NCBI GenBank assembly: GCA_022661535.1 | Contig: JAKULF010000004.1 | Location: forward strand, 5,022,001 to 5,086,000 | Length of the DNA: 64,000 bases | Direction of reading: 5' to 3' | Source of the DNA: Eutypa lata | Taxonomy: Eukaryota > Ascomycota > Sordariomycetes > Xylariales > Diatrypaceae | Shown: one piece after another, positions 45,945 through 58,400 of the stretch | Layout of the letters: each line of letters opens with the position of its first letter | How positions within the stretch are numbered: the stretch's first letter is position 1 | The notes under the pieces: model-generated | Told to the model about the DNA's origin: nothing | Database searches by the model: none | The model's input: the letters and a program-made list of their open reading frames with translations, nothing else | Program-made: the position numbers and the translations under genes

Positions 45945-47072
45945 ATGGACCCCAAATCAGCAAGCGTTCGTGATCAAACATCAACCCCCATGGTATCGCT
46001 ACTAACCATCACCTAGAACCTCTCCTTCATCCTCAACAAGCCCAATGACGTCACGTTCGCCGACAGGCCGGTGCCCCAGCTCCCCGACGAGCACAGCGTG
46101 CTCGTGGCCGTGAACTACACCGGCATCTGCGGGTCGGATGTGCACTACTGGGTGCACGGGGCGATCGGGCACTACGTGGTGAAGGAGCCGATGGTGCTGG
46201 GCCACGAGTCGGCGGGGACGGTGGTGTCGGTCGGGTCGGCGGTCAAGACCCTCAAGGCCGGCGACCGCATCGCGCTCGAGCCGGGCTACCCGTGCCGCCG
46301 CTGCGGCCCCTGCCTCAGCGGCAAGTACAACCTCTGCCCGGAGATGCGGTTCGCGGCGACGCCGCCCTACGACGGGACGCTGACGGGGTTCTGGGCCGCC
46401 CCCGCCGACTTCTGCTACAAGCTCCCCGACGCCGTCTCCCTGCAGGAGGGCGCGCTGATCGAGCCCCTCGCCGTCGCCGTCCACATCGTGCGCCAGGCCG
46501 CCGTCGCGCCGGGCCAGACCGTCGTCGTCATGGGCGCCGGGCCCGTGGGCTTGCTCTGCGCCGCCGTGGCGAAGGCGTTCGGCGCGTCTATCGTCGTCTC
46601 GGTCGACATCGTGCAGTCGAAGCTCGACTTCGCGAAGTCCTTCTGCTCCACCCACACGTACGCGAGCCAGCGGATCTCCGCCGAGGAGAACGCCGCTAAC
46701 ATCCGGCGGGAGGCGGGGCTGCCCGAGGGCGCGGATGCCGTCATCGACGCGAGCGGCGCCGAGCCTAGCATCCAGACTAGTCTGCACACGGTGCGCAATG
46801 GCGGCGTGTACGTGCAGGGCGGCATGGGGAAGTCGGATATCACGTTTCCTATTATGGCGCTCTGCCTCAAGGAGGTCACGGCTAAGGGTAGCTTCCGTTA
46901 TGGCAGTGGTGACTACAGGCTTGCGGTCTCTCTTGTCGCCACCGGCAAGGTCGACGTCAAGCGCCTCATTAGCGGCGTCGTGCCCTTTAAGGAGGCCGAG
47001 GATGCCTTCAAGAAGGTTAAGGAGGGTGAGGTCATCAAGATGCTCATTGCTGGGCCTAACGAGAAGATTTAG
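45945..47072 (+). CDS. Zinc polyol dehydrogenase (xylitol/sorbitol type)
   Basis: Exons 45945-45965 and 46017-47072 encode 358 residues. The 51-bp intron has the rare donor GTTCGT, a CTAAC branch and CCTAG; it joins MDPKSAS to NLSFILNK as in related enzymes. Reading without it gives a stop. The medium-chain dehydrogenase domain has [10 protein letters not shown] (catalytic zinc Cys), GHESAGTV (catalytic zinc His), the four structural-zinc cysteines in CRRCGPC...YNLC, and GAGPVGLL for NAD. It fits D-xylulose reductase or sorbitol dehydrogenase, which interconvert polyols and ketoses in pentose and hexitol use; L-arabinitol 4-dehydrogenase is an alternative. Very GC-rich at third positions, which creates a long antisense frame. 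Confidence 0.93.
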
Positions 47073-47729
47073 ACAGGAGAGGGTGGATGGTATTGGAAAG
47101 GGCGTTGTCGTGGAGAGTTTCGTCACTCGTCTACTCGTTTAATGAATTTATTCGATGTCTGACGTTTGAGTTGGCGCTCTGGTGTATGAATGATATTAAG
47201 CGTTGACCTACTACCGAATATTTAATTTTACATATCTACTGAGACACACGCTAGGGGACCTGTCCCGCTGCGGAGTATATGTATAAACAGGAAGGGTAGA
47301 TAGGCTAGTCGTTAGGGCGTGCTTGTGATCATATAGGGGGCAGGCTAGAATTAGAAGAATGGGGAGTCAAGGATAGTATTGTTGATTGGGTGGTGCTGTA
47401 GCCATAGTCTCGGAAATTATGCCTTATTTGTGTATTCGACGCCTGTAAGGAGGGGCTAGGCTATTTGACAACACTTGGGGCTCGGGGGCCTGCACGCCTG
47501 GTTTACCCGCATATCAAGTGGCAGGGGCTGTAGGGGGTCTCACTCAGTCACCCAACGCCTACAAACGTTGAACCAAGTAGCTAGGGTTGAAAGGAGTAGA
47601 TAGCCTGTGTCAGGGTTACAAAAACAAGGCACTATGGTATATATACCGCAAATGAAGACATGAATAATTGTCCAGGCCCTCAAGGAATACCCATATCCAC
47701 ATGTCACCAATCCATGACCTTTTCCCCGA
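47073..47729. other. Convergent 3' intergenic region
   Basis: Sits between the 3' ends of the polyol dehydrogenase and beta-mannosidase genes. No element recognised. Confidence 0.5.
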
Positions 47730-50345
47730 TCAGTCCATACCCAGATACCTCGTCGTAATAACCGTGTCCTCCTTCGCACCACTAACCTTAATCTCCACCG
47801 TCTCGCCAGGCACAAGATCGACGAGATTATCCTCGAACCGGACACCCTCATCATCGCACTCGAGCGCGAGGCCCTTGACGGGAACCTCAGCCGCGATAGC
47901 AATAACGCCTCGGTCTACATCTAGATCCGCCCGCAGCTCCTTCGGCTTCTGGAGGTGCAGGTACTTGAGGGGTTCGGGCCAGTTGACATAGCGCGCCAGC
48001 TGTTTCCCATCCGTATCCACCAAGTACACGGCGACGACAGTGCGACCCTCGTCGCCCGCACCCTCGCGGCGCACCGGCACGTCGAGCGCCGCGACCTCCG
48101 TGCTCTGGTTCTTCGGGAGCGTGATGCCCTGCGCGAGGACGATCTCGTCGTGGGTCTGCTCGCCGGTCTCGACATCCCAAGCGCGGAGGACGCAGTCGAC
48201 ATCCTGCACGTCGTCGCGGGGTAGGAGGTTCGAGGCCCAGACCTCGATCTTCGTCTGGACCTTGACGGCCACCCGGCTGTACTTGTTATCGGGGTCCGGG
48301 TGGCGGTGCTCGCGGCGCGTGACGCCGAGCGTGAGGTCGGCCATCTCGCGCCGCACGGTGAAGTAGGCGTGCTTGGGGCGCAGGTAGTAGTCGGCGATGG
48401 CCCAGCTGGTGACGGGCCAGCAGTCGTTCGTCTGCCAGACGAGGGCGCCGGCGCAGTATTCCCGCCCGGGCCCCTTCCACTGCCGCTTCCACAGGCGGTA
48501 GGCGCTCGCGAGGCACTCGGCCTGCATCAGCTGCGTGGCGTAGACGAAAGCCTCGAGCGGGTCGGGCGCGTACCGGAAGTTCTCCACCAGGTACAGCGCG
48601 ATGCGGCGCTCGTGGCCCTCGGCCTTGTTGTGGAAGTCGATCGTCGAGGACTGCGCGTACCGGTCTGGATCGTCGCGGCCGAGAGGCAGGAACGCGTCGA
48701 TCGTTTTTATGTTGGGGAAGGCTTCCATCCCGAACTCCGACACGAAGCGACCAGACAGCGAGTCGAAGTTCTGGTACTTCTCCTGCGTCCCGTGCCACAC
48801 GTTCCACTGATGGATGTCGCCCACCGTCGGGTCCCGCGTGTCCTTGCCGCCCCACGGGCTGCCCGGGTGGTAATATACGGCCGGGGCGAGCTTCCGGCAT
48901 GCGTCCGGCAGGATCTTCTCGTAGATGTAGCGCGCGGGGAAGTCGGTCTGGAGCCAGCTCTCAGCGTCATGGTTTTCCTGGTCCCAGGTCAGGTTGACGC
49001 TCTCGGCGAACTGGTAGTCCTCGTTGTTGCCGGCGAAGATGACGATGCTGGGGTGGTGGCGCAGCAGCTTGAGGTTCTCCTCGGCCTCGCGCTGGATCGA
49101 AGCGAGAAGTTCGGGCCACGCCGGGTAGTTGCCGCACCCGAACATAAAGTCCTGCCATACCAGGATGCCGAGCTCGTCGCAGGCGTCGTAGAAGGCCTGC
49201 TCTTCGTAGATGCCGCCGCCCCACACTCGGATCATGAACTGGTTACCATCCGCGACTAGCTTCACCCAGTCGTGGTACTTCTCCTTGCTAATACGTGGGA
49301 TGAAATTGTCCGCCGGAATCCAGTCACTCCCACCACAGAAAATAGGAATGTTGTTCACCTCGAAGAAGAACGAGGTGCCTGGTTGGTCCTTGAGTGGTCG
49401 TTGTATTAGTTCGGCTTTCCGGAGGCCCACCTTCTTGGACTTTGTGTCGGTCTCCTCATTACCGTCCTTAAGTGTTGCCTTGATAGTGTATAATGGCTGC
49501 TTTCCATATCGTGTGGGGTACCATAACTCGGGATCTGCAATTGTGAAGGTTGCGCTTGACCCAGCATTTACTTCCTGACTTGCTACGGAGCTGTCACCGA
49601 GCAAGATGTCATACAGGACCTTGGAGGCCGAGCCTTCGGTGGGAGCATGGGCCGTGACAGTGGCGGATTTCAGTGACTTGTCAACGTGTATATCGACCCA
49701 AAGATCTGTGATACGGGACTCGTAGACCTCCAGGTTAATTGGTCTCCACGGGCCGCAGGTCAATAGTGTTGGTCCCCAGTCCCAACCCTACAATTGTTAG
49801 TATAGAAAGAGACATCAATGACACTCCAGACATACCCAGTGATACTGCGACTTCCGTACAGCTAATCTCGAAATATCACCATTCCACACGCCCCATTTGT
49901 GGTCGGGATATTTCTCGACCAGCTTCCAACCCCTGAGATAAGCACTGTCAAATGTAATAACAAGCTCGTTCTCTCCAACCTTCTTGAGGACCTCAGTGAC
50001 ATCAACCCGCTCTGGGGTGAACATGTTCTCGGTCTCAAGAATGGTCGCCCCATTGAGCACAACATTTGCGAATGTATCTAACCCATCGAACGCCAAGACC
50101 GCCTTGGCAGAGCTACCAACGGAGGGAGATGAGAAGGTAGTCTTGTATACCCAGACGGCTTCTCCAATCCACTGGACATCGAGCTCATTCTTGCCAATAT
50201 AGGGGTCGGGTATGAGCTTGTGGGCAAGTAAGTCGAGGTGGACATTGGTGGGAAACTGGCTGACGGGCAGGTATTTGCTGTCTTCCTTGTCCGCCTGCTT
50301 GAACTCCCAGTTCTTGTCGATCGAGACCACAGTGCGGGGTGTCAT
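47730..50345 (-). CDS. GH2 beta-mannosidase (intracellular B type)
   Basis: Exons 50345-49836 and 49787-47730 encode 855 residues; the 48-bp intron has GTATGT and TGTAG. The join produces YHWGWDWGP, the hallmark of GH2 beta-mannosidases. There is no signal peptide at MTPRTVVSIDK, so the enzyme is likely intracellular, as for Aspergillus beta-mannosidase B. Order: jelly-roll head, immunoglobulin-like domain, then the catalytic barrel with acid/base Glu in AGNNE (about 426) and nucleophile Glu in SEFGMEAFP (about 521). It removes terminal beta-1,4-mannose from short mannan or N-glycan oligosaccharides. An upstream ATG frame to 50501 exists, but the 50345 start fits the family. Confidence 0.95.
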
Positions 50346-51798
50346 GATGTGGGGTATTGAAAATAATCGAGGTACGCTTTGTGTACAACAACCTGATGAA
50401 CACTCAGAGCTGTGGTAATCGAGATGAATATGTATATCAGCTGTCTGGGCCAATCTAAGACTGCAATGACAATCGGATTTCTGAGGGTGCTGCTCAGACA
50501 TGAGGCTGAAGGAAGGGGTCTAAGTATGTATAAATAACTATGTCACATTTAGAGGCGCAGAAGATACGGAAAGAGGAGCCTTATAATTTTATATGAAATC
50601 GGCATTGTTTGCTTGATACTGGCAAGCTTTTTCGTCGCATCGAACATGTGCAATGCGTTTACAAGGTAGAGAACCAGGATGAGGCGGGACGTCACCCGCC
50701 GAGATAGATCGTGAGTGACATGTACCTGAATCTATCTAGTCGTTCCAGTCGCCTCATGAACTGACCGATAGTGGGGTAGTCTAGCAAGTGAGAATTCACT
50801 ACTTTGTAGTAACTACATCCTATAATTCGGGTTTCCTTATTAGAAGGATACGGGAGATCTGGGCATGGGGGAGAACGACGTTGGAGCCGCATGGACACTT
50901 AGTATAATTTTAAGTACGTGCGGGTGTCTCTTGTTTGGTTCTCCGCCCCAGGGTAAATTTAGATATATATCATACCCGATAGGTTTCTATCGTTCTCTTA
51001 CGACCTAAGAGCATTGTAAGAAATAATTCGAGCGCTTAAATGTCCCTTCGAGTATACGTAGAGACATGGAAAACTGGCAGAGTACCGAGATCGCCGCGTA
51101 AAGTTGGCGATGGGCGCTAAAGCAGGAAGCTATAGTTAGCTGAAGCCAGCTTAAAATAGTGGGTCTTCAACCGCGGAGCAAAGACCTCCGCAGGCCTTCT
51201 TAGGCTTAGCTGATGCCTGTTGAAGAACTCCACCTAGAGGGGGTTCTATATAGCAGTGATTTGTTACTACGGAATATTCCATGATCAGTCAGCATGGATT
51301 TCCTTGTGGCAAGCCTTGTGTATCTGAGAAGAACAAGCTTTTTAGAGCGTCAGAAAGATGTACAAGAAAGATGTACTAATCATGCGACTGTGAAGCATGC
51401 GGAGGGCTTTCTACCGAGAAGCACGGAGCTTCGTCTACCCAGGAACACAACTCGGATGACCTCTATGATAAGATGACAAGCCAAGCAGTCGTCACGAATA
51501 TGCAATGACAGGCGTAGAGACATGCTGTTTCTGTGATTATACAATCGTATTCATCTATTAGACACTGTCATTACTCTATCGGCTCAAACAGACAAAAAAT
51601 GAAGAGCTACACGAAGAAAACCACGCTACCCTAACGCCCAACAAAACGAGAGTACGCAAGGAGGGTATCACTATGCCCTCAATTCCAATCAAATCCGTTC
51701 GCAGTCCCATATCGTAGAGTCTGCTTCATAAAGAGTCGCCATATTATCACCGGCTCCGCCCCATCCGCATCGCATCTTCTCGGTCCAACCAAAGTTGA
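50346..51798. other. 1.45-kb intergenic region with inverted and direct repeats
   Basis: Left part is the beta-mannosidase promoter. Around 51130-51240 there are direct copies of TTAGCTGAAGCC/TTAGCTGATGCC, an inverted GGTCTTCAAC/GTTGAAGAAC pair and a GCGGAG...CTCCGC hairpin; this could be a miniature transposon relic. The right part is the 3' flank of the Rab gene. Confidence 0.45.
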
Positions 51799-52973
51799 TT
51801 AACAGCAGTTCCCCCTGCCACGCCCACGACTCAGCGTAAACACATCCTCCCATTCGCGCATGCCACCCCAGTTTTGGGACCTCTTCCCGCCGCGCCCGCG
51901 TCTTCTCCTCACGCCGCCGATGACCGCCGAGTCAGCCGTCATGCCGCTCTTGATACTCGCGCCATCGCTGGCGCCGGCGTTCCACATGCCACCATCTCCG
52001 TACTGGATGCCGCTCATGGGATCGTCCGGGTCGATTTCGCCGAGCTCAATCTTGGTAAGTATCATACGTGCCAGCCGACCGAACACCTCGTCCACTCCCT
52101 CACCAGAGAACGCCGACACCTCCATCGTCACAGGGATCTGCAGCCCGCCTGCCCACCGTGATGCCTCCGCTGCCGAGATCTCACGGCCCTCGGGGGCTAT
52201 CGTCGCCCGCATCTGTGTTCCAAGTGTTGTACTTGTGGGTGTTGTACCGTATGGTGGTATCGAGCTACTCGTGCTGGAGGGCGTGGGCGGAGGCAGGTCA
52301 ATCAGGTTCCCGTCGTTAGCAAGGTCAAGTTTATTTCCCACCAATATTGTCGTTAGATTCGGAGAGGCGAGGGCGCGCGCATCGTTCAGGAACGGCTGTA
52401 GACCTCGGAAGGAATCATGGGATGTGACATCGTAGACTAAGACTGCGCCGGCCGCGCCTCGGTAGTAGGATCTCGAAACGGAGCGGAATCGTTCTGTGCC
52501 TGCTGTATCCCATAACTAATTGTTCATCCAAGATAGTTAGTCTTCTGGTTTCTAATTCCGAAGGATCCGCAAGAGAGATTACCTGTAGCTTTATTCGTTT
52601 CCGCCGCGCACCTGTTCCGACCTTGATAATCTTGCTGGCGAACTCAACACCAATGGTTTGCGAAGTTAAAACCCTCCATTCACTCTTAACAAATCGATGT
52701 AATAAACAGGATCTATGAGCAAGAGTAAGGTCGTTAATAACAAGAGATGTTAGTCTTTCGTTGGCGAAGATGAACTTACTTTCCTGTGCCGCTTGGTCCT
52801 AACAAGATAATCTTCGCAAGGTAGTCATACATACTACCAAGTTCCTATGAGAACCACCATTAACATTTGTAATCCCCATCGCTGTTATTCAATAATTGAA
52901 TAGTAAATACCTGGTCTCCTGCCGTCCCCGTACTCTCCTCACTGGCTGCCGACAAGCGGCGTGGACGCGTCAT
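51799..52973 (-). CDS. ypt4: Rab4-like small GTPase
   Basis: Four exons, 52973-52911, 52844-52780, 52712-52583 and 52515-51799, encode 324 residues; introns of 66-67 bp have GT/TAG borders. The GTPase motifs are GPSGTGKS (37-44), TIGVEF switch [11 protein letters not shown] (87-96) and NKLD (147-150). YDYLAKII at the front and [14 protein letters not shown] identify Rab4 (fission yeast Ypt4). Rab4 controls recycling from early endosomes at membranes. The C-terminus ends NCC for double geranylgeranylation. Unusual: the switch II Gln of DTAGQE is Thr, a Ser/Thr/Pro-rich insertion of about 45 residues follows NKLD, and the tail is long, so the protein is 100 residues larger than yeast Rabs. Confidence 0.93.
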
Positions 52974-53669
52974 ATTGAATCAAGCTTGAATTACGTTGGT
53001 CGTGGGTATTGAGCGTTATGCGATAATAGGGTTTGATTGGGTGGTCTTAATCGTTGTGTATGTAGTAAAGGTCGACAGAACAAGAGATAGGGAACGAAAT
53101 AATGAATGCAAAAGAGCAGAGTAGGTTATTTGCAAACGCGCAGTTGCCTTAAGCAGCCTACCTAGGGCATGCAAGTCAAGAATATGTTATTTCAACGTCG
53201 TTCTTGCACCTCTCATCCATCAGGTTTTTGGTTATTACGTACTTAACGTCTTGATCATGTAATAAGTCCCTTGTTTGACCGTATGTTGCAGCATGAAGGA
53301 TGTCCGGCATGTCATACCCCGACCGATGTACTGTACCCACCTAACAATTAAGGTTATCTCATCATTGAATGTTACTATGATTAGAAGTTTCACCAAGCAG
53401 ATACGTTAATACCGTATCAACTTAACATCAAAATATATGAAAATGATGTATTTGTAATATCTAATGAAGGATGTTTATTTGTATTTATACGGAATTCTAT
53501 CCCTTAACTGTAATTGATGTGATGCCACTCCATGGGATTGTAGCACATCTACAAAGATAAGGTGAAATGTACTTCGTAAGTAGTTAAAGGAAATAAAACT
53601 ACAAGGTCTGCTTGACATAAACCTTTTAACTCCATATATGTACCAACAATTCCAACAAGACCAGATTAA
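52974..53669. other. Intergenic region
   Basis: AT-rich region between the promoter of the Rab gene and the 3' end of the P450 gene. No gene recognised. Confidence 0.5.
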
Positions 53670-55473
53670 TTATTCATTTGTATTCCTCTTTTGGATATAC
53701 ACAGGCCAGTCATACGGAATAGCAGTAAAATGAGCTGCCCATTTCCACTCCTTATTGGGGTCAACTTGCCTTATATCGTAGTCGCGAACAATAGAAGCTG
53801 CGATTTTGAACAGCTGCATTTTAGCGATGGTCTGGCCGGGGCATGACGTGTATCCAGCACCCCACTATCATATCAGTCAGTACAAGACATGAGCTTCATC
53901 TCACTCAAAACTATCCAATGGTTACTTACTGGAATGAAGTATTTCTCTTTACTTGCGATATCGTCTTGTAGCCAGCGCTCAGGTTTGAATTCGCGAGCAT
54001 CCGGCCCCCAGAATTCCTTCGAGTGGTGAATAACCCAGGTATTGATAGATAAGGTCACGCCTTCAGGAAACGTCGTATCGCCGATGGTCACACCACCTTT
54101 GGATGCAACCCGAGGGAACCCCACTACATTTGATAATCGATTAGTTAATCCGTCATGAGTTCTTCGGAGACGAGATATGTTTCAAAAACCGCACTGGGAG
54201 GGCTTCTCTTACTGGGAGCCGGGCTAAATACCCGCAAACCCTCTTTAACAGCAGCCTGCAGATATGGTAGCGCAACAGCGTCTTCATACGAAATGATCTC
54301 TCCTTCACAACGACCATCTTTTCGGGCGGCCTCGATCTCATCTCTGATGCGCTGCCAGCCGTCGGGCTGCCTCAGAAGATGATACACGAAACTCTGGAGC
54401 CCCGCCGAAACTGTTTCAGAAGCGGCAGTAACATTGCTGCTCGCGAAGGCCTGCAGACAGCGGAGGTCGAATATCTTGGATCCCTCCTTTTTGGCCCGCT
54501 CCAGGCCCTGGAACCAGTGTGCAGCGAGGTCGAATCTGGCGTCCGGGTTCTTCTGCCGCTCGCTCAGCGCCGCCATTGTCGTGTCATAGATGTGACCCAT
54601 CGGAAGAATGCCGAGCCATGTGGTGAACGGGTTGGAGAGAAGTCGATGGATCCATTGGAAGTAGCCGACGAACGTAATGTAGGCCTCGACACCCCAGACC
54701 ATTGCGATTGAACCATGGAGATCCTCGCCCTTCTCGAGAAACCCAAATGGCTGCGAGAAAATGACCTCGCCGGTTATATCAAACGCAGTGTAAGTGAAGA
54801 ATCTATCTGCGCAGATTACAACGTCAGTTATCTTCCAGGGAATTGGAGAGAGCCGACGAGAAAGTAGCCATACCTAGGTCCATTGGTTCTTGACTGTCAA
54901 CGTACTTGTCCATCCAAGCGAGTAGCTTCATGATGCTCTCGTCCATCGCAGGCTCGGACTGCAAGACGTTACGTTGAAGATAACCGGGTAAGACGTATTT
55001 TTTCGCCTCTTTCGCTTCCCTTGGATCAACCATGGAGAATGGCCCTTTGAAGGTGTAATCAGGTAAGCTGGTAATCCGGTACCAATCTCCCTGGTGAGTG
55101 TTCAGCACTTGTGGTGGCTTGCTATAACCTAGTACGATCGTGCAACAGTTACCTTTGGGAGGGTAGCCACCAATACTCTCCTGATACTATCGGGATGACT
55201 GACGCTGACTTCATTATGCGCCATACGCACGAAGTGGCCATATTTATCGTGCGCTCTGATGAGCGCTAGGTTCTGATCCCCGTTTAAGATCTGACGAAGA
55301 TGCCATAAGCGCGAAAAGGAGGCCAGGAACGGCCCGGGAATCTGGCTTAGAGGAGAAAGGTAGCGACGTCGCACGGCCATCAGGAGTAGCACAATTGTCA
55401 ATAGCATCGTATATTCAGTTGCTAAAGACAACCATGGCTTGTCCGTCAGATGAGTTCTCGGTGATTCAAGCAT
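53670..55473 (-). CDS. Cytochrome P450, benzoate-hydroxylase/pisatin-demethylase-like
   Basis: Five exons, 55473-55153, 55090-54874, 54806-54213, 54123-53930 and 53864-53670, encode 506 residues. Each join restores family sequence: TLPK-GDWYRI, PMDL-DRFF, SPAP-MGFPRV and YFIP-WGAGY. An N-terminal membrane anchor (MLLTIVLLLMA) is followed by the proline-rich hinge SQIPGPFLASF. The I-helix (NVTAASETVSAG), EGLR of the ExxR motif, FKPERW, and heme ligand Cys about 450 in WGAGYTSCPGQ are all present. Fungal P450s of this class hydroxylate or demethylate aromatic and plant defence compounds in the ER. The first heme-loop residue is Trp rather than Phe. Substrate unknown. Confidence 0.94.
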
Positions 55474-58400
55474 AGTATCAATATCTCATTCAAGAATGGG
55501 TTATTCGTGATATTCAAAGTTAGCTTTGCACAAAATCAGAATGCTTGAAGAATTCATGGTGGGCTTCACGGCACACTTTTATACCAGCAGACAGAGGGAA
55601 ATAGCGAATCTCGACTGTGAATTGATACCTATAGGTAGCTAAAAGTCTCTGCAGACACTATTGATGTCGCCTTCATCGATCTATCCTAGATCGAAAGAGA
55701 TCAGATGTGATTAGGCATGAGGACGCATGATACCCCGGCACTTGTTGACCTACACGAGCGAGGTCTCGGTATCAGTGATCTCAACCTGACGTGTGGTAGC
55801 CAATAAATGGATCGAGGTTTATCACGATGCTACCCTGTATTGTACGTACAGCTCCCGCCCGCGATCATATCCGTGCGTCTGCCGGGGTTGGCAGTATTCC
55901 GCGGGGATGGCTGATAAACAGCCAGAACATGCATGATAAGCACATAATTACATTACCCTTTCCTCTTCGTTCAGCTTGACCGGTTGTGCCTCTTACGTAG
56001 GTGTACGAAAATCGCATGCTTCTCCTCAAGATATATAGAGTCACCATCATTGAATTACCAATGTTAAGCAAGAAATTAAATCACACAAAGCAACCCGAGT
56101 GTTTTCATGACGTCAGCCCATCGGTTATCCTCCCCGGTTTCCAGCTCGGAAGCATACACTGACTACGCAGTCAAGTCGGGTCGGCTCCTTGCTCTCGGAG
56201 CTGCCTCAATTCCAATGGTTTTGAGAGATATGTGAAGGCTATTTTAACCGCTTTTTATTCTTGACAGAGGAGTTGAACTATGATCACCATGCTGAAGCTA
56301 AGTATCGGTATTAGTCTCTGGTAATGGATTGAAGACGAATATGCCGTATTCAGAACCCTCTTTCTCAGGGCTAACGAAGCTCCAAAATAGAAGAACACAT
56401 AGGGAAGCGTGCAGGACTATGTAGTTACCAGATTATTATATGCAGCGTGCGGACTTGAGCTCTTCTGTTTGTGAGCTGTTATTGGCTAATATCCCGTGTA
56501 TATAATAAAACATCCCAGACACAAAGCACTGGCAGGGCATATATTCGTGACGTCCAAAAGTTCGTTGCCTGTTTATATCAGCTATAGATCTCTAAGAGTC
56601 TAATGGCTGGACAAGTTCTTCTACAGTCTCATTAGTGCTGTATGTTTCAACAAGTCGAATCGCAGTGATAACTTATAACACGGAATACGGAGTACCATCT
56701 ACAGTATCAATGGTAACTCCAATCTCTTTAATTTGTATCTCACTCTCTACGTCCCATTGTTTTGGAAACAATTGAACGGACGAAATTGACTACATCGAAG
56801 TAGTGAGACAGACGCATTTTCTTTCTTTCTTTCTTTTTTTTTTTTTTTTTTTTTTGGAGGCTGACATCCTTTTAATTCCACCTCGTGATTTGATGTGGAA
56901 TCTAGCTATTAACGACAAGTATGCGGAGGACGCTTGTGTAGAGAAATAAAAAGAAAGACCAGGAGTCAGAGACTAAAGTGATACGCCAAATATAGTTTAA
57001 AGTTATACAATTGAACATGTATAGACGAGAAAAACCAGATAGGGTTAGTATCTAAGGTGTAGAATGAAAGTTATCTTATTTACTCCATTTAAAGGCCATG
57101 GGTTCATAATATAAATGGAGGTCGGCTCTAACTTCATCATGCCTCATCCGACGGCACTTAGATATTCCCATGCTTGATCACCCATATCGACTTACAAATC
57201 CTCACACCACATGCTCTCCACTGCATCTCCTTTTCCTTCGAGCAGAACATGAGGCTAAACTATGTCCCCCGGCTGTGAGGCTTACCCATATCCTCCTCGG
57301 TATAAAGTTAAAAGGCCTCGCTCCTAAGCAGGAAGAAATAATTACAAAACTAGTCACGCTCGCAATATGGAAATATTTGTTATCTTCACTGGGCAATCCA
57401 GCTATATAGACTATCCTATCAACTAAGTGGAATCTTTTGAACTACATCTGTACCATACCACCCTATGTTTTGAGTGCTTTCAATACTGAACCTACTTTTG
57501 CCTATCCTCCTCCTTTTCTATGGTGTTGCTTGACTATTATTGGTATTAATCACTACTATGTGATAGGCTTGACAGCCCTGCCCTGTCATAGCTTAGGTAG
57601 GTGCCTTCTTTGCCAGAAATACCGTGGTGCAAGTACCTAATGTAAAATGAAATATTAGATTCTCGTTGATGAAGACATCTCTAGTGTGCTAGCACAATAG
57701 TGGCAAGGTTGTGTACGATATATAACTATTTATTTTATGCATATCTCCCAAAAGGCGGCATATGCCAAATAATTAGGCAAAGTCAAAAGTATTTATAGAA
57801 TACCTAATCATGTGAATGGTCCTATCTATGTAACCCTTTAGAGAAAACACAAACACATCGATATTCCTAAGCAACGTGGTAGCATACACTACCAGCCATA
57901 AATTCACTTGAGCTTTTACACTTTACTTGTCTTAGAGGGTAGCCTGAAGACTCTCGACGTTCCTAAACTCACCCATATTAGAACCTAGACTTAGAAATAT
58001 AGAGGATGACGTGGTAATATCGTTTTGGAGATCAGTATGAGCGAAGAAAATAGCGAGGGTGTTTTGCTACTATAGAGCCTTCGCGTATAGCATTATCTGC
58101 CTCCATAAGCTCCAAAGCACAACGTGAACAACTCTACGAGGCTCTCTATGGATATAGCCTCGCGAATCATGTACATATTCCTCGCTGTTTTAAAACTTGC
58201 TAGGGCTATCAAATATAATGGGTTAACCTATTAGCGACACCTATTGAAACAGAGACCAATTGTGGTAAAAATACATGTGGTGCCCATTAGTTAGGCTCAT
58301 TTGGCATGATAGCAACACAGCGAAGTGCCCTTGCATAGATGTTTCCCTCCGTCTCTGTCCCAATGTGTGTCATATTTGTCCTAAGGGGCCCCTTCAGGAA

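Noticed and set aside
45945..46016. 24-bp intron GTATCG...CCTAG in the polyol dehydrogenase
   Set aside because: Too short for a fungal intron; the 51-bp GTTCGT intron gives a better match to the family's N-terminus.
46002..47126. 374-codon open frame on the minus strand
   Set aside because: Antisense to the polyol dehydrogenase; Arg/Asp/Gly-rich composition with no domain, caused by GC-rich third positions.
48300..49259. 319-codon open frame on the plus strand
   Set aside because: Antisense to the beta-mannosidase, whose catalytic motifs lie on the other strand.
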